DNA of 64,000 nucleotides, taken from positions 1-64,000 of the forward strand of contig NZ_JADYWF010000002.1 of NCBI RefSeq assembly GCF_015864945.1, written 5' to 3'. Origin of the DNA: Salinibacterium sp. NG253 (GTDB lineage Bacteria > Actinomycetota > Actinomycetes > Actinomycetales > Microbacteriaceae). Shown piece by piece: positions 1 through 8,559 of the stretch. Position 1 is the stretch's first letter; each line of letters starts with the position of its first letter. The notes beneath the pieces are model-generated. The model did no database searches and had not been told where the DNA came from. It saw only the letters and a program-made list of their open reading frames with translations. Made by a program: the position numbers and the translations under genes.

Positions 1-58
1 TCTCTGCGCCGATGGTACTGCAAGGGGGACCTTGTGGGAGAGTAGGACACCGCCGGAC
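1..58 (+). rRNA. rrf: 5S ribosomal RNA, 3' end (partial)
   Basis: The first ~58 bases match the conserved 3' part of bacterial 5S rRNA: GATGGTACTGC, then GTGGGAGAGTAGGACACCGC and the closing CCGGAC arm. The 5' half lies outside the window. A rho-independent terminator follows ten bases later, so this is the end of an rRNA operon. Confidence 0.93.
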
Positions 59-67
59 TTCAATTGT

Positions 68-101
68 AAAATAGCCACACCCTTCGGGGTGTGGCTATTT
101 T
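68..101 (+). terminator. Rho-independent terminator of the rRNA operon
   Basis: A perfect 15-bp stem (68-82 with 87-101) closes on a TTCG tetraloop, and its right arm ends in TTTT. It sits directly behind the 5S rRNA end. Confidence 0.95.
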
Positions 102-253
102 GCTTTAACCACCAGACAATCATGGCCTCACCAAGGCAATGCCGCGGAATACAGCTTCGCGGAGTAGCGTGATGAGTGGATGCACTCGCGGCCCTCCTGC
201 GAACCTCTCACCTCAGGGCACGCACCAGCATCCTCAACCGCCAGGAGGCGACC

Positions 254-604
254 ATGCAGGTCATCGTGAATACCGATAACAACATCACCCTCAGCGAAGA
301 CACGATTGCGTCGATCACGTCGGAGCTCGAGTCCAAGCTTGCTCACTTTAGCTCCCACCTCACGCGACTCGAAGTTCACCTGAGTGACGAGAGCGCCGGC
401 CGGAGCACAGGCGATGACATCCGGTGCCAGCTTGAAGCGCGCCCCGAAAACCGCACTCCTGAACTCGTAACCGACAATGCTTCAACCGTTGAAACTGCAA
501 TCAACGGTGCGACTCGCAAGATGCAGCATGTGCTCGAGACGACCTTCGGTCGCGCGGATCAGCACAAGGGCGCCAGCTCGATGGGCGGCGTCGAGCCGAG
601 TTGA
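254..604 (+). CDS. Short HPF/RaiA-family ribosome-associated protein
   Basis: A 116-residue protein with the beta-alpha-beta-beta-beta-alpha pattern of the ribosome hibernation factor/RaiA (sigma-54 modulation) family: VIVNTDNNITLSED, then a helix with LESKLAHFSSHLTRLEVHLSDES, and a last helix with ATRKMQHVLETTFGR. Family members bind the 30S decoding region in stress or stationary phase. It lacks the C-terminal dimerisation domain of long actinobacterial HPF, so it is a short form. The start at 254 is chosen because AGGAGG lies five bases upstream; a longer frame from 176 has no such site. It stands alone just downstream of an rRNA operon. Confidence 0.8.
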   Translation: MQVIVNTDNNITLSEDTIASITSELESKLAHFSSHLTRLEVHLSDESAGRSTGDDIRCQLEARPENRTPELVTDNASTVETAINGATRKMQHVLETTFGRADQHKGASSMGGVEPS

Positions 605-720
605 TGATGCGTTTGTGCGCCTAAGTGCTGCGCGCTCTGTATCTTAGCGAGCAGGGCGCGGCGTGCGGGGCCGCTAACTTCGCATCGACAAAGTGCGTCG
701 CCGCTGCCAGACTGAAAGGC

Positions 721-734
721 ATTGCAATTGCAAT
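721..734. promoter_or_regulatory. Palindrome, candidate operator of the GntR regulator
   Basis: ATTGCAATTGCAAT is a perfect 14-bp palindrome located 33 bases before the racemase start and next to a possible -10 (TAGTACT). GntR/FCD regulators commonly bind short palindromes in the promoter of their own operon; the assignment to the regulator encoded at 2741 is inference. Confidence 0.5.
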
Positions 735-766
735 AGTACTTAGAAGCGCGGAAAGGCTGGCCGATC

Positions 767-1783
767 GTGGTGGAACAGTACTCGACAGTGGACTATCACA
801 CGGGCGGCGAGCCGTTTCGGATCGTCTCGTCGCTGCCGGTGAGCATCGAGGGCGTTGGGGTTCCCGAGAAGCGCGTATACGCGATGCAGTCGCCGGAGCT
901 TGAGCGCATCCGCCAGATTCTCTGTTTTGAGCCCCGCGGCCATGCCGATATGTATGGCGGTTTTATCGTCGAGCCGAACGACGCCGGCGCGCACTTCGGG
1001 GTGCTGTTCTGGCACAGAGACGGGTTCTCTACTGCGTGCGGGCACGGCACGATTGCGCTCGGCGTCTGGGCAATCGAGAGCGGACTCATCGCCATAGACC
1101 CGAGTGGGATTACCGACGTTGTCATCGATGTTCCCTCCGGACGGGTTACCGCGCGCGTGCACACCGATGACGACAGCGTAACCGGCGTCGACTTCATTAA
1201 CGTCGCGAGTTACGTGCTTGCCGAACGCGTTCCCGTCGCTACGTCGCTGGGCGAGGTCGTTGTCGATGTGACTTTTGGTGGCGCCATCTACGCGCAACTG
1301 GATGCAGCATCGGTCGGACTCACTGTCACGCCCGAGGATGCGGCAGCCGTGATCGCAATCGGGCGGGAGATCAAGTGGGCTCTCAACGATTCGGAGTGTG
1401 CCGTGCATCCGTCCGACGAGCGACTAAGCGGCATCTACGGAACTATCGTCTACGAAACGCTGCCACCGCATCCGGGCGGCGCTGTTCACCAACGCAATGC
1501 CACGATCTTTGCCGACGGCGAGCTCGATAGGTCGCCGTGCGGTTCGGGCACCTGCGCGCGCCTTGCAACTCTCACGGCGAATGGCACACTCGCGGATGGC
1601 GCAACGCTGGTGCACGACTCGATTGTGGGATCGCAGTTTACCGCGCGAGTGCTCGAGCGCGTTGAGGCGGAAGGCTACGACGCGGTGATGCCGCAAGTAT
1701 CGGGCATGGCGTTCAAGACGGGCGAGCATGTCTTTACCGTCGACGCTCGCGACACCCTCACACCAGGGTTCGTGCTGCGATGA
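767..1783 (+). CDS. Proline racemase-family protein (probable hydroxyproline 2-epimerase or related)
   Basis: A 338-residue cytoplasmic enzyme of the proline racemase superfamily. Both halves of the pseudosymmetric active site are visible: TACGHGTIALG with Cys91 and DRSPCGSGTCARLA with Cys258. Two catalytic Cys residues favour a racemase or epimerase (4-hydroxyproline 2-epimerase, proline racemase) over the trans-3-hydroxy-L-proline dehydratases, where the second residue is Thr. The downstream gene is an ornithine cyclodeaminase-like reductase and the third a GntR regulator, an arrangement typical of hydroxyproline catabolic operons. The start is GTG with GAAAGG ten bases upstream. The stop overlaps the next start (ATGA). 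Exact substrate is not decided by sequence. Confidence 0.85.
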   Translation: MVEQYSTVDYHTGGEPFRIVSSLPVSIEGVGVPEKRVYAMQSPELERIRQILCFEPRGHADMYGGFIVEPNDAGAHFGVLFWHRDGFSTACGHGTIALGVWAIESGLIAIDPSGITDVVIDVPSGRVTARVHTDDDSVTGVDFINVASYVLAERVPVATSLGEVVVDVTFGGAIYAQLDAASVGLTVTPEDAAAVIAIGREIKWALNDSECAVHPSDERLSGIYGTIVYETLPPHPGGAVHQRNATIFADGELDRSPCGSGTCARLATLTANGTLADGATLVHDSIVGSQFTARVLERVEAEGYDAVMPQVSGMAFKTGEHVFTVDARDTLTPGFVLR

Positions 1784-2748
1784 GCGCGGCGCCCCGCTAC
1801 CTCGACACTGCGGCTCTGTATGCCGCGATCAGCCCGGTCGAAGCTGTTGGTGCAATTCAGGATGCACTGCTCGCCGGCTTCGATACGGGAACCGACCATG
1901 TGCGGTCAACCGAGAAGCTGACCCAGGGCGACTTTCTCCTGATGCCCTCGGAGGTCGGGCCCTACGCCGGCATCAAGATCATCACGATCAGTCCGGAGAA
2001 TCCGGGGCGAGGGCTTGCCCGCATCCAAGGCCTCTACGTATTGTTCGACAGCGAAACCCTGACGCCGCAACTGTTGATGGAAGGTGCGGCGCTCTCGAAC
2101 ATCCGCACGCCAGCAGTGTCGCTGGCGGCCACCGAGGATGCTCTGCTTCGTGCGACGGAACCACTCAACGTTGTGGTTTTTGGGGCAGGCCCACAGGGAA
2201 TCGATCACCTCGCAACGCTGAAAGCCGTGTTGGGTTCGCGGCGACACATCTCATCCGTCACCTTCGTCGTGCGCACTCCGCGGCCCATTGACGTCGCTGA
2301 AGCCGCGGTCGTGGCGGCGGGGAGCGCCGATGCCGAAGCCGCCGTTGCCGAGGCGGGGCTCATAATTTGCGCGACGACAGCCCGCACTCCGCTCTTTGAC
2401 TCTGCGGCCGTCCGAGATGACGCCGTCGTGATTGCCGTTGGCTCGCACGAACCGGATGCCCGTGAACTCGACTCCGCGCTCATGGCGCGCGCGCAAGTGA
2501 TCGTCGAAGACGTTCCCACGGCGCTGCGGGAAAGTGGCGACGTGATCCTCGCTATCGAGGAGGGGGTGCTTTCGGCCGAACGTCTACTTACAATGTCTGA
2601 CGTGATTTGCGGCCGGACCGAACTGGAGGCCGACCGTCCGGTGGTGTTCAAGAGCTCGGGGATGAGTTGGGAAGACCTTGCCGTTGCGTCCGCGATCAGC
2701 CGTGCCATGAGTCTCACGAACGATGGCGGAAGTGCTGCCAATGACTGA
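1780..2748 (+). CDS. Ornithine cyclodeaminase/mu-crystallin family protein (possible pyrroline-2-carboxylate reductase)
   Basis: A 322-residue protein with an N-terminal substrate-binding half and a Rossmann fold (VVVFGAGPQGIDHLATL near residue 130), followed by LIICATTARTPLF and VIAVGSHEPDARELD, as in the ornithine cyclodeaminase/mu-crystallin family. Members next to hydroxyproline epimerases or dehydratases usually reduce delta1-pyrroline-2-carboxylate to proline with NAD(P)H; that role fits here but true ornithine cyclodeaminase or alanine dehydrogenase activity is not excluded. It overlaps the racemase by four bases and the GntR gene by eight, so the three genes form one translationally coupled operon. 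Confidence 0.82.
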   Translation: MSAAPRYLDTAALYAAISPVEAVGAIQDALLAGFDTGTDHVRSTEKLTQGDFLLMPSEVGPYAGIKIITISPENPGRGLARIQGLYVLFDSETLTPQLLMEGAALSNIRTPAVSLAATEDALLRATEPLNVVVFGAGPQGIDHLATLKAVLGSRRHISSVTFVVRTPRPIDVAEAAVVAAGSADAEAAVAEAGLIICATTARTPLFDSAAVRDDAVVIAVGSHEPDARELDSALMARAQVIVEDVPTALRESGDVILAIEEGVLSAERLLTMSDVICGRTELEADRPVVFKSSGMSWEDLAVASAISRAMSLTNDGGSAAND

Positions 2749-3430
2749 GCCGACGTTGGCGCCGCGACCGCCGCGCGCGAGCATCCGCCAGTATGTGGCT
2801 GACACGCTGCGGGCAGCACTGATCGCGGGGGAGCTAGTGCCAGGTCAGGTCTACTCAGCTCCGGCGCTAGCCAAGCAGCTCGACGTTTCGGCAACTCCGG
2901 TTCGCGAGGCGATGCTCGACCTTGCCCGCGACGGAATGGTCGATGTAGTGCCGAATACCGGCTTTCGCATCACCGAGGTCACCCCGCGGGACCTCGACCA
3001 GATCACCGAAGTGCGGCTGCTGCTCGAAGTGCCGATCATGGGAGAAGTTGCCGCAGCATCCGGCGCTGAACGGGACACGCAGCTGAACGCGCTGCGACCC
3101 ATCGTCGACGAGATGGTGGATGCCGCCCGCCGTAAAGACCTCACGGCGTACCTCAGCGCCGATGCGTCTTTTCACACCCGCTTTCTTGCGCTGCACGGCA
3201 ACAACATCCTCGTGGCGACCGTGCGGGAGCTGCGCGATCGCACCCGCCTACACGGGCTCAAGGGGGTTGCCGATGCGGGCCACCTTGTCGAGAACACGAA
3301 CGAGCACTACGCGATGATCGATGCGGCGCTTGAGCACGATCGCACCGCGATGGAACAGATCATGCGCAACCACCTCGGTCACGTGCGCACGAATTGGGCA
3401 GCCAGCGAATCATCGCGGGACTCACGCTAG
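2741..3430 (+). CDS. GntR-family regulator with FCD ligand domain
   Basis: About 229 residues. The N-terminal winged helix (IRQYVADTLRAALIAGELVPG, then ALAKQLDVSATPVREAMLDLARDGMV) is a classic GntR domain. The rest is a helical FCD ligand-binding domain (LDQITEVRLLLEVPIMGEVAA; the helices carry metal-ligand-like His residues such as SFHTRFLALHGN). It is the last gene of the racemase operon and probably represses it in response to the imino acid. Starts at 2723 and 2741 are both possible; 2741 is preferred because GGCGGAAG precedes it at suitable distance and overlap with the upstream gene is smaller. Confidence 0.88.
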   Translation: MTEPTLAPRPPRASIRQYVADTLRAALIAGELVPGQVYSAPALAKQLDVSATPVREAMLDLARDGMVDVVPNTGFRITEVTPRDLDQITEVRLLLEVPIMGEVAAASGAERDTQLNALRPIVDEMVDAARRKDLTAYLSADASFHTRFLALHGNNILVATVRELRDRTRLHGLKGVADAGHLVENTNEHYAMIDAALEHDRTAMEQIMRNHLGHVRTNWAASESSRDSR

Positions 3431-3612
3431 AGCGCAGTCACACTGCCGTCGACGACGTCGCTCGGAGGTGCGCACGCCGTTGTACCGCTGGAGCGATCTC
3501 AATGGCGGTGAAGCTCGAAGGGCGCACTGCTCCGGTACTGCAGACTCCATCCAGAGGTGTAGCGTGCACTAGCGTGGCTGGCCGTTGGCCGGCACCAACC
3601 AAAGGATCACAC

Positions 3613-4044
3613 ATGGACGTTGAGAACGAAATTCTGCCCACCAGCAAGGAGCGTCTCGAGGAAATCGGGCAACCCGGTCCGGAAGGTCCTATCTTCATGG
3701 TCAACATGCTGAAGTTTAGAGATCACGCCGAGTACCCCGACGGCAGAGAAACCGAGCTCACGGGCCGCGAGGCCTACCACCTCTATGCCAAGGTGGCGGA
3801 AGAGTTGATCCGGGGCATCGGCGGAGAAGTGACCTTCGACGGCGACGTGACGTTCCTGAACACCGGCGAAGTCGAAGAGCTGTGGGACGAGATCATGATC
3901 GCGCGCTATGGCCAACGGTCCGATCTTGTGGACATGGTCCGCACGGACGAGTGGAAAGCCGCTGCGGTTCATCGCGTGGCAGGGCTGAAAGGCGAACTCA
4001 ATATTGAAACCGTCGCGTCAGCTACGAGCGTTCAATCGGTGTAA
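3613..4044 (+). CDS. DUF1330-like dimeric alpha/beta-barrel protein
   Basis: A 143-residue cytoplasmic protein. IFMVNMLKFRDHAEYPDGRE, AYHLYAKVAEELIRGIGGEV and a later WDEIMIARYGQRSDLVDMVRTDEWK follow the order seen in DUF1330-type ferredoxin-fold dimers. No catalytic role can be named. The start at 3613 is chosen because AAAGGA lies just upstream; an in-frame extension to 3394 overlaps the GntR gene and has poor codon usage. It is monocistronic and convergent with the sensor kinase gene. Confidence 0.7.
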   Translation: MDVENEILPTSKERLEEIGQPGPEGPIFMVNMLKFRDHAEYPDGRETELTGREAYHLYAKVAEELIRGIGGEVTFDGDVTFLNTGEVEELWDEIMIARYGQRSDLVDMVRTDEWKAAAVHRVAGLKGELNIETVASATSVQSV

Positions 4045-4110
4045 CCAGCATCGCTAGGAGCCGAGCCACATTCTGAGCTCGGTCTCCGGCGCGTGGGAGG
4101 AGTCGGCCGT

Positions 4111-5580
4111 TCAGTCCTGAATTGTCGGCTCCTCGGCGAGGGGGAGGTGCAGCTCGAAGGTTGCACCGCCTCCCGAGGTTGGCCGCAATTGCACAGAGCC
4201 GTGATGCTGGAGTGCGATCTCCAGAGTGACGGCAAGGCCGAGACCGGCGCCGTCGTGACTGCTCCGTACGCGAGACGGATCTGAGCGGTAGAAGGGCTGG
4301 AAGATTTTGTCTCGCTCGTCTTCGGCAATGCCTGGTCCGTGATCCACGATGCTGATCACAGCCTCGTTGTCAATGAGGTTCGCAACGACAGCGACGACGG
4401 TATCAGTCGGGGTATGGCGGCACGCGTTCGCGACAAGGTTAAGTAGCGCTTGGTGGAGTTGCGCCGGATTGCCGGTGAGCGGAACGTTCACTACTGCGCC
4501 GAGATCGGTCGTGATCGTGCGCGACGGGAAAGCGACCCGTAGATCGTCGACCACGTTCTCTGCCACCGTGACCAGGTCAACATCCTCCTCCACGGCCTCG
4601 AGCGGTTTTCCCTCCCGCACCAGTTGCAACATCGAGTTGACGAGCACGTTGAGGCGGATGCTTTCGTCGCCTACGCGGGACATTGCGCGATCGAGAGCGC
4701 CCGGAGTGGAAAGCATGTCTTGCGCGTAGAGGTCGCTGTAACCCTTGAGGGCGGTTAGTGGGGTGCGGATCTCGTGAGCGACATCCGCAAGCAGGCGACG
4801 CATGTCATTTCGGGCCCGCGTAGCATCGGCGGCGGACTGCTCTCGCTCGGCGAGGGCATCCCGCAGTCGGTTCACCATCCGATCGATATCGGTCGAGAGC
4901 TCCGCGATCTCGCGCGAGCCACCCGCTGGTGCAATCGGGGTGTCAAGCCCGCCATCCGCGATCTGCGTAACGCTCCGAGCAACTCCGGCGAGTGGCCGTG
5001 CGATCTGCCGGGCGAGGAACCAGGCCATCGCAGCTTCGAGCACTGCGATCGTGACCCCGCCAACCACAAGAGTGCCGCGCAGGCTTGCCAACGCTGCGTT
5101 GTAAGAATCGAGCGATAACGCGGTCACGCGAACCACACCATCCGGGGTCGGCGAGATTAACACCCGATAGTTGTCGACCGTGGCTGTAGTGCTCGTGGTC
5201 GTTGCCCCGAAGTACGCGAGATCCGCCGCAGCGAATGGGCTTGTGATCCCCAGATTGTCGAGAACAGTACCGTCGGGTGCGACGGTGAACTGGACCGGGA
5301 GGCTCTGGTCATCAATGTTCGGAGTGGGTGGCACTTGCTCCGACTCCGTGGTCGGGCCGCTATCGGGAAGAGAATCGGGGCGTGGGGCAGGGGCATCGGG
5401 GTCCGCGTCGGCGGGCGGTGGAACAGTGGTCACTTCCGCACGGGCGAGTTCGGCGTCCACTTCTGCGAGCCGACGAGCGCTTTCGCTGACGTCCACAGCA
5501 AGGGCGAAGGCGAGGAAGCCTACGACGATCGTCGCGAGAACGGGCAGCAGCAGCATCCACCGCAGAGAGAGGCGTCTCAC
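4111..5580 (-). CDS. Sensor histidine kinase (two-component system 1)
   Basis: A 489-residue membrane sensor. One span lies at residues ~8-30, then an extracytoplasmic domain of ~140 residues that starts with a Pro/Asp/Glu-rich stretch (residues 50-90), a second span at ~170-190 and a HAMP linker (~190-245). The H-box DVAHEIRTPLTALKGY carries the phospho-acceptor His269; the ATPase domain has an N-box (NLVANACRHTP), DHGPGI and GAGLGL. It is translated from GTG overlapping the response-regulator stop by four bases, so both are one operon. It is divergent from the YHYH lipoprotein genes, which are its likely targets. Confidence 0.95.
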   Translation of the reverse strand: MRRLSLRWMLLLPVLATIVVGFLAFALAVDVSESARRLAEVDAELARAEVTTVPPPADADPDAPAPRPDSLPDSGPTTESEQVPPTPNIDDQSLPVQFTVAPDGTVLDNLGITSPFAAADLAYFGATTTSTTATVDNYRVLISPTPDGVVRVTALSLDSYNAALASLRGTLVVGGVTIAVLEAAMAWFLARQIARPLAGVARSVTQIADGGLDTPIAPAGGSREIAELSTDIDRMVNRLRDALAEREQSAADATRARNDMRRLLADVAHEIRTPLTALKGYSDLYAQDMLSTPGALDRAMSRVGDESIRLNVLVNSMLQLVREGKPLEAVEEDVDLVTVAENVVDDLRVAFPSRTITTDLGAVVNVPLTGNPAQLHQALLNLVANACRHTPTDTVVAVVANLIDNEAVISIVDHGPGIAEDERDKIFQPFYRSDPSRVRSSHDGAGLGLAVTLEIALQHHGSVQLRPTSGGGATFELHLPLAEEPTIQD

Positions 5581-6281
5581 GGGGCATCCTCGCGCAGAAC
5601 ATAACCTATGCCGCGGCGGGTATGAATGAGGGTCGGATGCCCGTCATCGAGCTTGCGGCGCAGGTAGCCGATGTACAACTCGACCACATTCTCGCTGCCA
5701 GAGAAGTCGTCTTGCCACACCTCAACGAGGATCTGGGCCTTAGAGAGCACAACGCCGCGATTGGCCATGAGGTAGTGCAAGAGCCGAAACTCTGTGGCCG
5801 AAAGATCAACGAGGGCTCCGCCGCGACGAGCCTGGTGGCCGGCTAGATCAAGAGTGAGCGAGCCAACCTGCAGCATGGTTGTAGCCGTGCTCGGGCTGGT
5901 GCGACGCAGGATCGCCGCAACGCGGAACACCAGCTCGTCGACGGTGAACGGTTTGGTCAGGTAGTCGTCGCCACCGGTGGCGAATCCGCGGATGCGATCC
6001 TCGGGCTCCGCCAGCGCAGTGAGAAAGAGAATGGGGGTCGTCGACCCGGTGGCGCGCAGTCGGCGGCACACTTCGAGACCGTCAATGCCGGGGAGCATCA
6101 CATCGAGAACGATGAGATCAGTGGGCTGGGCGAGCGCCGAGCTGAGCGCCTGATGGCCATCGGCGACGCTCATGACCGCATGGCCCTGAAAGCTCAAAGC
6201 GGTGGTCACGACGTCACTAATCGCTTCGCTGTCTTCGGCTACGAGGATGCGATGGGCGGGTGACTGCGGTGCGTTCGACAC
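5577..6281 (-). CDS. OmpR/PhoB-family response regulator (two-component system 1)
   Basis: A 234-residue response regulator. The receiver domain shows the acidic pair Glu16/Asp17, phospho-acceptor Asp60 (LIVLDVMLPGIDG), Thr88 and Lys109 (YLTKPF). The C-terminal winged helix (~residues 135-230) has LSATEFRLLHYLMANRGVVLSKAQIL and YIGYLRRKL. It is the first gene of the pair with the kinase at 4111. Its promoter region (6282-6365) is shared with the divergent YHYH gene and holds four phased TGTGG/CCACA boxes, a likely binding array for this protein. Confidence 0.95.
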   Translation of the reverse strand: MSNAPQSPAHRILVAEDSEAISDVVTTALSFQGHAVMSVADGHQALSSALAQPTDLIVLDVMLPGIDGLEVCRRLRATGSTTPILFLTALAEPEDRIRGFATGGDDYLTKPFTVDELVFRVAAILRRTSPSTATTMLQVGSLTLDLAGHQARRGGALVDLSATEFRLLHYLMANRGVVLSKAQILVEVWQDDFSGSENVVELYIGYLRRKLDDGHPTLIHTRRGIGYVLREDAP

Positions 6282-6303
6282 GGCCTGAATCTAGCAAGAA
6301 AAA

Positions 6304-6343
6304 CTGTGGCACAGTTGTGGCGCATTCCACAGCGTGACCACAG
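6304..6343. promoter_or_regulatory. Phased TGTGG array, candidate response-regulator binding site
   Basis: TGTGG occurs at 6305 and 6316 and its complement CCACA at 6327 and 6338. All four start exactly 11 bases apart, giving two direct repeats facing two inverted ones. OmpR-type regulators bind direct repeats spaced 10-11 bp. The array lies between the divergent starts at 6281 and 6366 and could control both. Confidence 0.65.
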
Positions 6344-6365
6344 CAACCGCGCCGAGGGTGTCACT

Positions 6366-7421
6366 ATGAACACAACTGTACGGCGCGACATCCGCCTCAA
6401 ACGTCCCCCGCTGTTCGCGGGCGTGCTCGTCTTGTCAGCCCTCGCGCTGGCCGCGTGCGCTTCGGCCGACACCACCACCTCGACCTCAACCGACGGTTCC
6501 ACCACTGCCGTGTCGGCTGGACTCGACCTTGACCTGTTCGTTGATGGAGCGATCGTTGGGGACCCAGCGACCGTTGACTGCACGCTTAACGGCGGCACGG
6601 AAACGACCTGTTACGAGATCACGATATCCGGATACCCCACCGACCACGAGATCGGCCCGTTCTGCCCTGACACGACCTCCACTTCGGCTGACGACGCCGG
6701 TATTTGGTTCGATGGAGAAGAGGTCTACGACCTCGATGGTGAGTTCATCGCGAACCTCGCGGAGACCTACGGCGATGACGGCTGGCACATGTATGACGAA
6801 GACGGCAACGTCTACGTCACCGACACCGTCGAAGCTTTTGAAGCTGCCGCGCGACCAGATGTCGATCCCGATTACCAGAACTACTGCATCGAGGGCAGCT
6901 ATGACTTCCTCGACAACGGTGAGCCGATCGAGTCGACCGTTCTGATCCCCACCACTCCTGTTGCCGCTGACGCGTCAGCAGCATCGCAGGGCAACCAGGG
7001 CATCACTCTTGACGGTGTCGTCATCGCCGAGTCCGCTCCCGTTGACGCCATCCTCGGCGCCTACACGATCGCCTCGTTCGACGACTGCGGCGCCCACTTC
7101 AACCCGTTCGAGGGCTACCACCTGCACGGTGCGACAGGGTGCTCCGAAGTTGGCGATGCCGCCGAAGGCGAGACCCCGATCTTCGGTTACGCGATGGACG
7201 GCTTCGCCGTGCACAGCCCCTACAGCGACGAAGAGCTCGCCAACGTGGAGCTCGACGAGTGCAACGGACACACCACCGACGAACTCGGTTACCACTACCA
7301 CGCGAACTCCGCTGAAAAGAACCAGGTTATTCAGTGCCTCGTCGGCGAGACGGTAGCCAGTGACGATGAAGGCGCGGGCGGCCCGCCCGCTGGTGGCGCT
7401 CCCGCTGACCCTAACGAATAG
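6366..7421 (+). CDS. YHYH-domain lipoprotein 1
   Basis: A 351-residue secreted lipoprotein: basic N-terminus, hydrophobic segment and lipobox LAAC (ALALAACASAD), then a Thr/Ser linker. The C-terminal half carries the YHYH domain signatures GYHLHGATGC, GYAMDGFAVHSPY, LDECNGHTTDELGYHYHA and a closing Cys. The N-terminal part has a second conserved block (TVDCTLNGGTETTCYEITISGYP) shared with the next gene. The His/Cys-rich motif suggests metal or cofactor binding, but the family has no established activity. A Gly/Pro-rich tail ends the protein. The start at 6366 gives the lipoprotein signal; a frame from 6306 runs through the operator array. Confidence 0.85.
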   Translation: MNTTVRRDIRLKRPPLFAGVLVLSALALAACASADTTTSTSTDGSTTAVSAGLDLDLFVDGAIVGDPATVDCTLNGGTETTCYEITISGYPTDHEIGPFCPDTTSTSADDAGIWFDGEEVYDLDGEFIANLAETYGDDGWHMYDEDGNVYVTDTVEAFEAAARPDVDPDYQNYCIEGSYDFLDNGEPIESTVLIPTTPVAADASAASQGNQGITLDGVVIAESAPVDAILGAYTIASFDDCGAHFNPFEGYHLHGATGCSEVGDAAEGETPIFGYAMDGFAVHSPYSDEELANVELDECNGHTTDELGYHYHANSAEKNQVIQCLVGETVASDDEGAGGPPAGGAPADPNE

Positions 7422-7476
7422 CCCCAAAGGCGATTGCAACTGAACCGTTTCTGACGAAACCTTCTGGAGAATCAGT

Positions 7477-8556
7477 ATGAAAACATCCGCCCAATTTGTG
7501 TTGGTGCCCTTGGCCTGTCTCGCGCTGTTAGTGAGCGCGTGCACAGCAGCTGACGACTCGACGGACAGCACTAGCGACGCGGTATCGTCGGCGACGGATT
7601 CCGAAGTCGCAGCGCTCTTCGCCGACGGAGCGTTGACGTCAGACGCGATCACCGTCGACTGCACCCTCTCCAACGGCAGCGAGTCAACGTGCTACCAATT
7701 CGAGGTCGCGAGTCTCTCATCAGCGGTCGATACTGAGGGTCCGTTCTGCCCCGAAACCACCACGGACGAGGGTGGAATTTGGGTCTGGGATGGGGACGAA
7801 CCTGGTCTCTACGCGCTCGATGAAGACTTCTGGGCCCTCATGGAGTCGCAAGGCTTCGAGTTCGCTGACGCGGATGGCGACATCACGATCGTGGACCCTG
7901 CTGGCGGAACTCCGTCGTCATCGACGACAGAGAATTCCTGCCTGCAGGCCACGCCGGATGATAGCTATCACCTTCAGGTGCTGATCCCCACGACGCCCGA
8001 GCTTCTCGATGAAGTAACGGACCTCTCGGTGATCTCGCAGATCGGTCTCGCCTTTGATGGTGTGACAATCTTCGGCGACGCTCCCTCGGTGCTCGACACC
8101 GGCGGGCTTCCGGCGCTTGATGCCTGCGGTGGCCACATTGACCCCTCGGGGTACTACCACTGGCACTTCGGCGCCGAGTCGATTCAGTCGATCTTGGATG
8201 ACGCCGGAGCGAACGTGACCTGTGCGATCGAGCAAGATAACGAAGCTCCCGTCGCGCTCGCCTACGACGGCTACGTGATCTACGGCTCAGAAGAGGATGG
8301 CGCAGTACCTACCGACCTCGATGAGTGCGGCGGCCACGTTTCTGACACCGAAGAGTTCGGTGAGGTGTACCACTACCACCTCAGCACCGACGCATCCAAC
8401 CTGCCACTGTGCCGAGTAGGGGCAACGGCAGAGGTAACACTCTCTAGCCCTGACGGCGACAACGTCGCGTTGCCGAACGGCACCGCTGGTGGCGGAGGCG
8501 GCGCACCCGGTGACGGTGGCCCGCCCGACGGCGAAGCGCCTGACCAGGGAAACTAG
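7477..8556 (+). CDS. YHYH-domain lipoprotein 2
   Basis: A 359-residue paralogue of the preceding gene. The lipobox is LVSAC, and the shared N-terminal block reads TVDCTLSNGSESTCYQFEVASL. The YHYH part has DPSGYYHWHFGAES, LAYDGYVIYGSEEDG, LDECGGHVSDTEEFGE, VYHYHLSTDA and a final Cys; a Gly/Pro-rich tail follows. GGAGAA seven bases upstream sets the start. It is the second gene of an operon with YHYH 1 and the HupE-like gene. The two copies differ at the first His motif (GYHLHG versus GYYHWH), so they may not be redundant. Confidence 0.85.
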   Translation: MKTSAQFVLVPLACLALLVSACTAADDSTDSTSDAVSSATDSEVAALFADGALTSDAITVDCTLSNGSESTCYQFEVASLSSAVDTEGPFCPETTTDEGGIWVWDGDEPGLYALDEDFWALMESQGFEFADADGDITIVDPAGGTPSSSTTENSCLQATPDDSYHLQVLIPTTPELLDEVTDLSVISQIGLAFDGVTIFGDAPSVLDTGGLPALDACGGHIDPSGYYHWHFGAESIQSILDDAGANVTCAIEQDNEAPVALAYDGYVIYGSEEDGAVPTDLDECGGHVSDTEEFGEVYHYHLSTDASNLPLCRVGATAEVTLSSPDGDNVALPNGTAGGGGGAPGDGGPPDGEAPDQGN

Positions 8557-8559
8557 GTA

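Noticed and set aside
4056-4087. Possible hairpin between the DUF1330-like gene and sensor kinase 1.
   Set aside because: The stem is interrupted by a bulge and no T-run follows; too weak to call a terminator.
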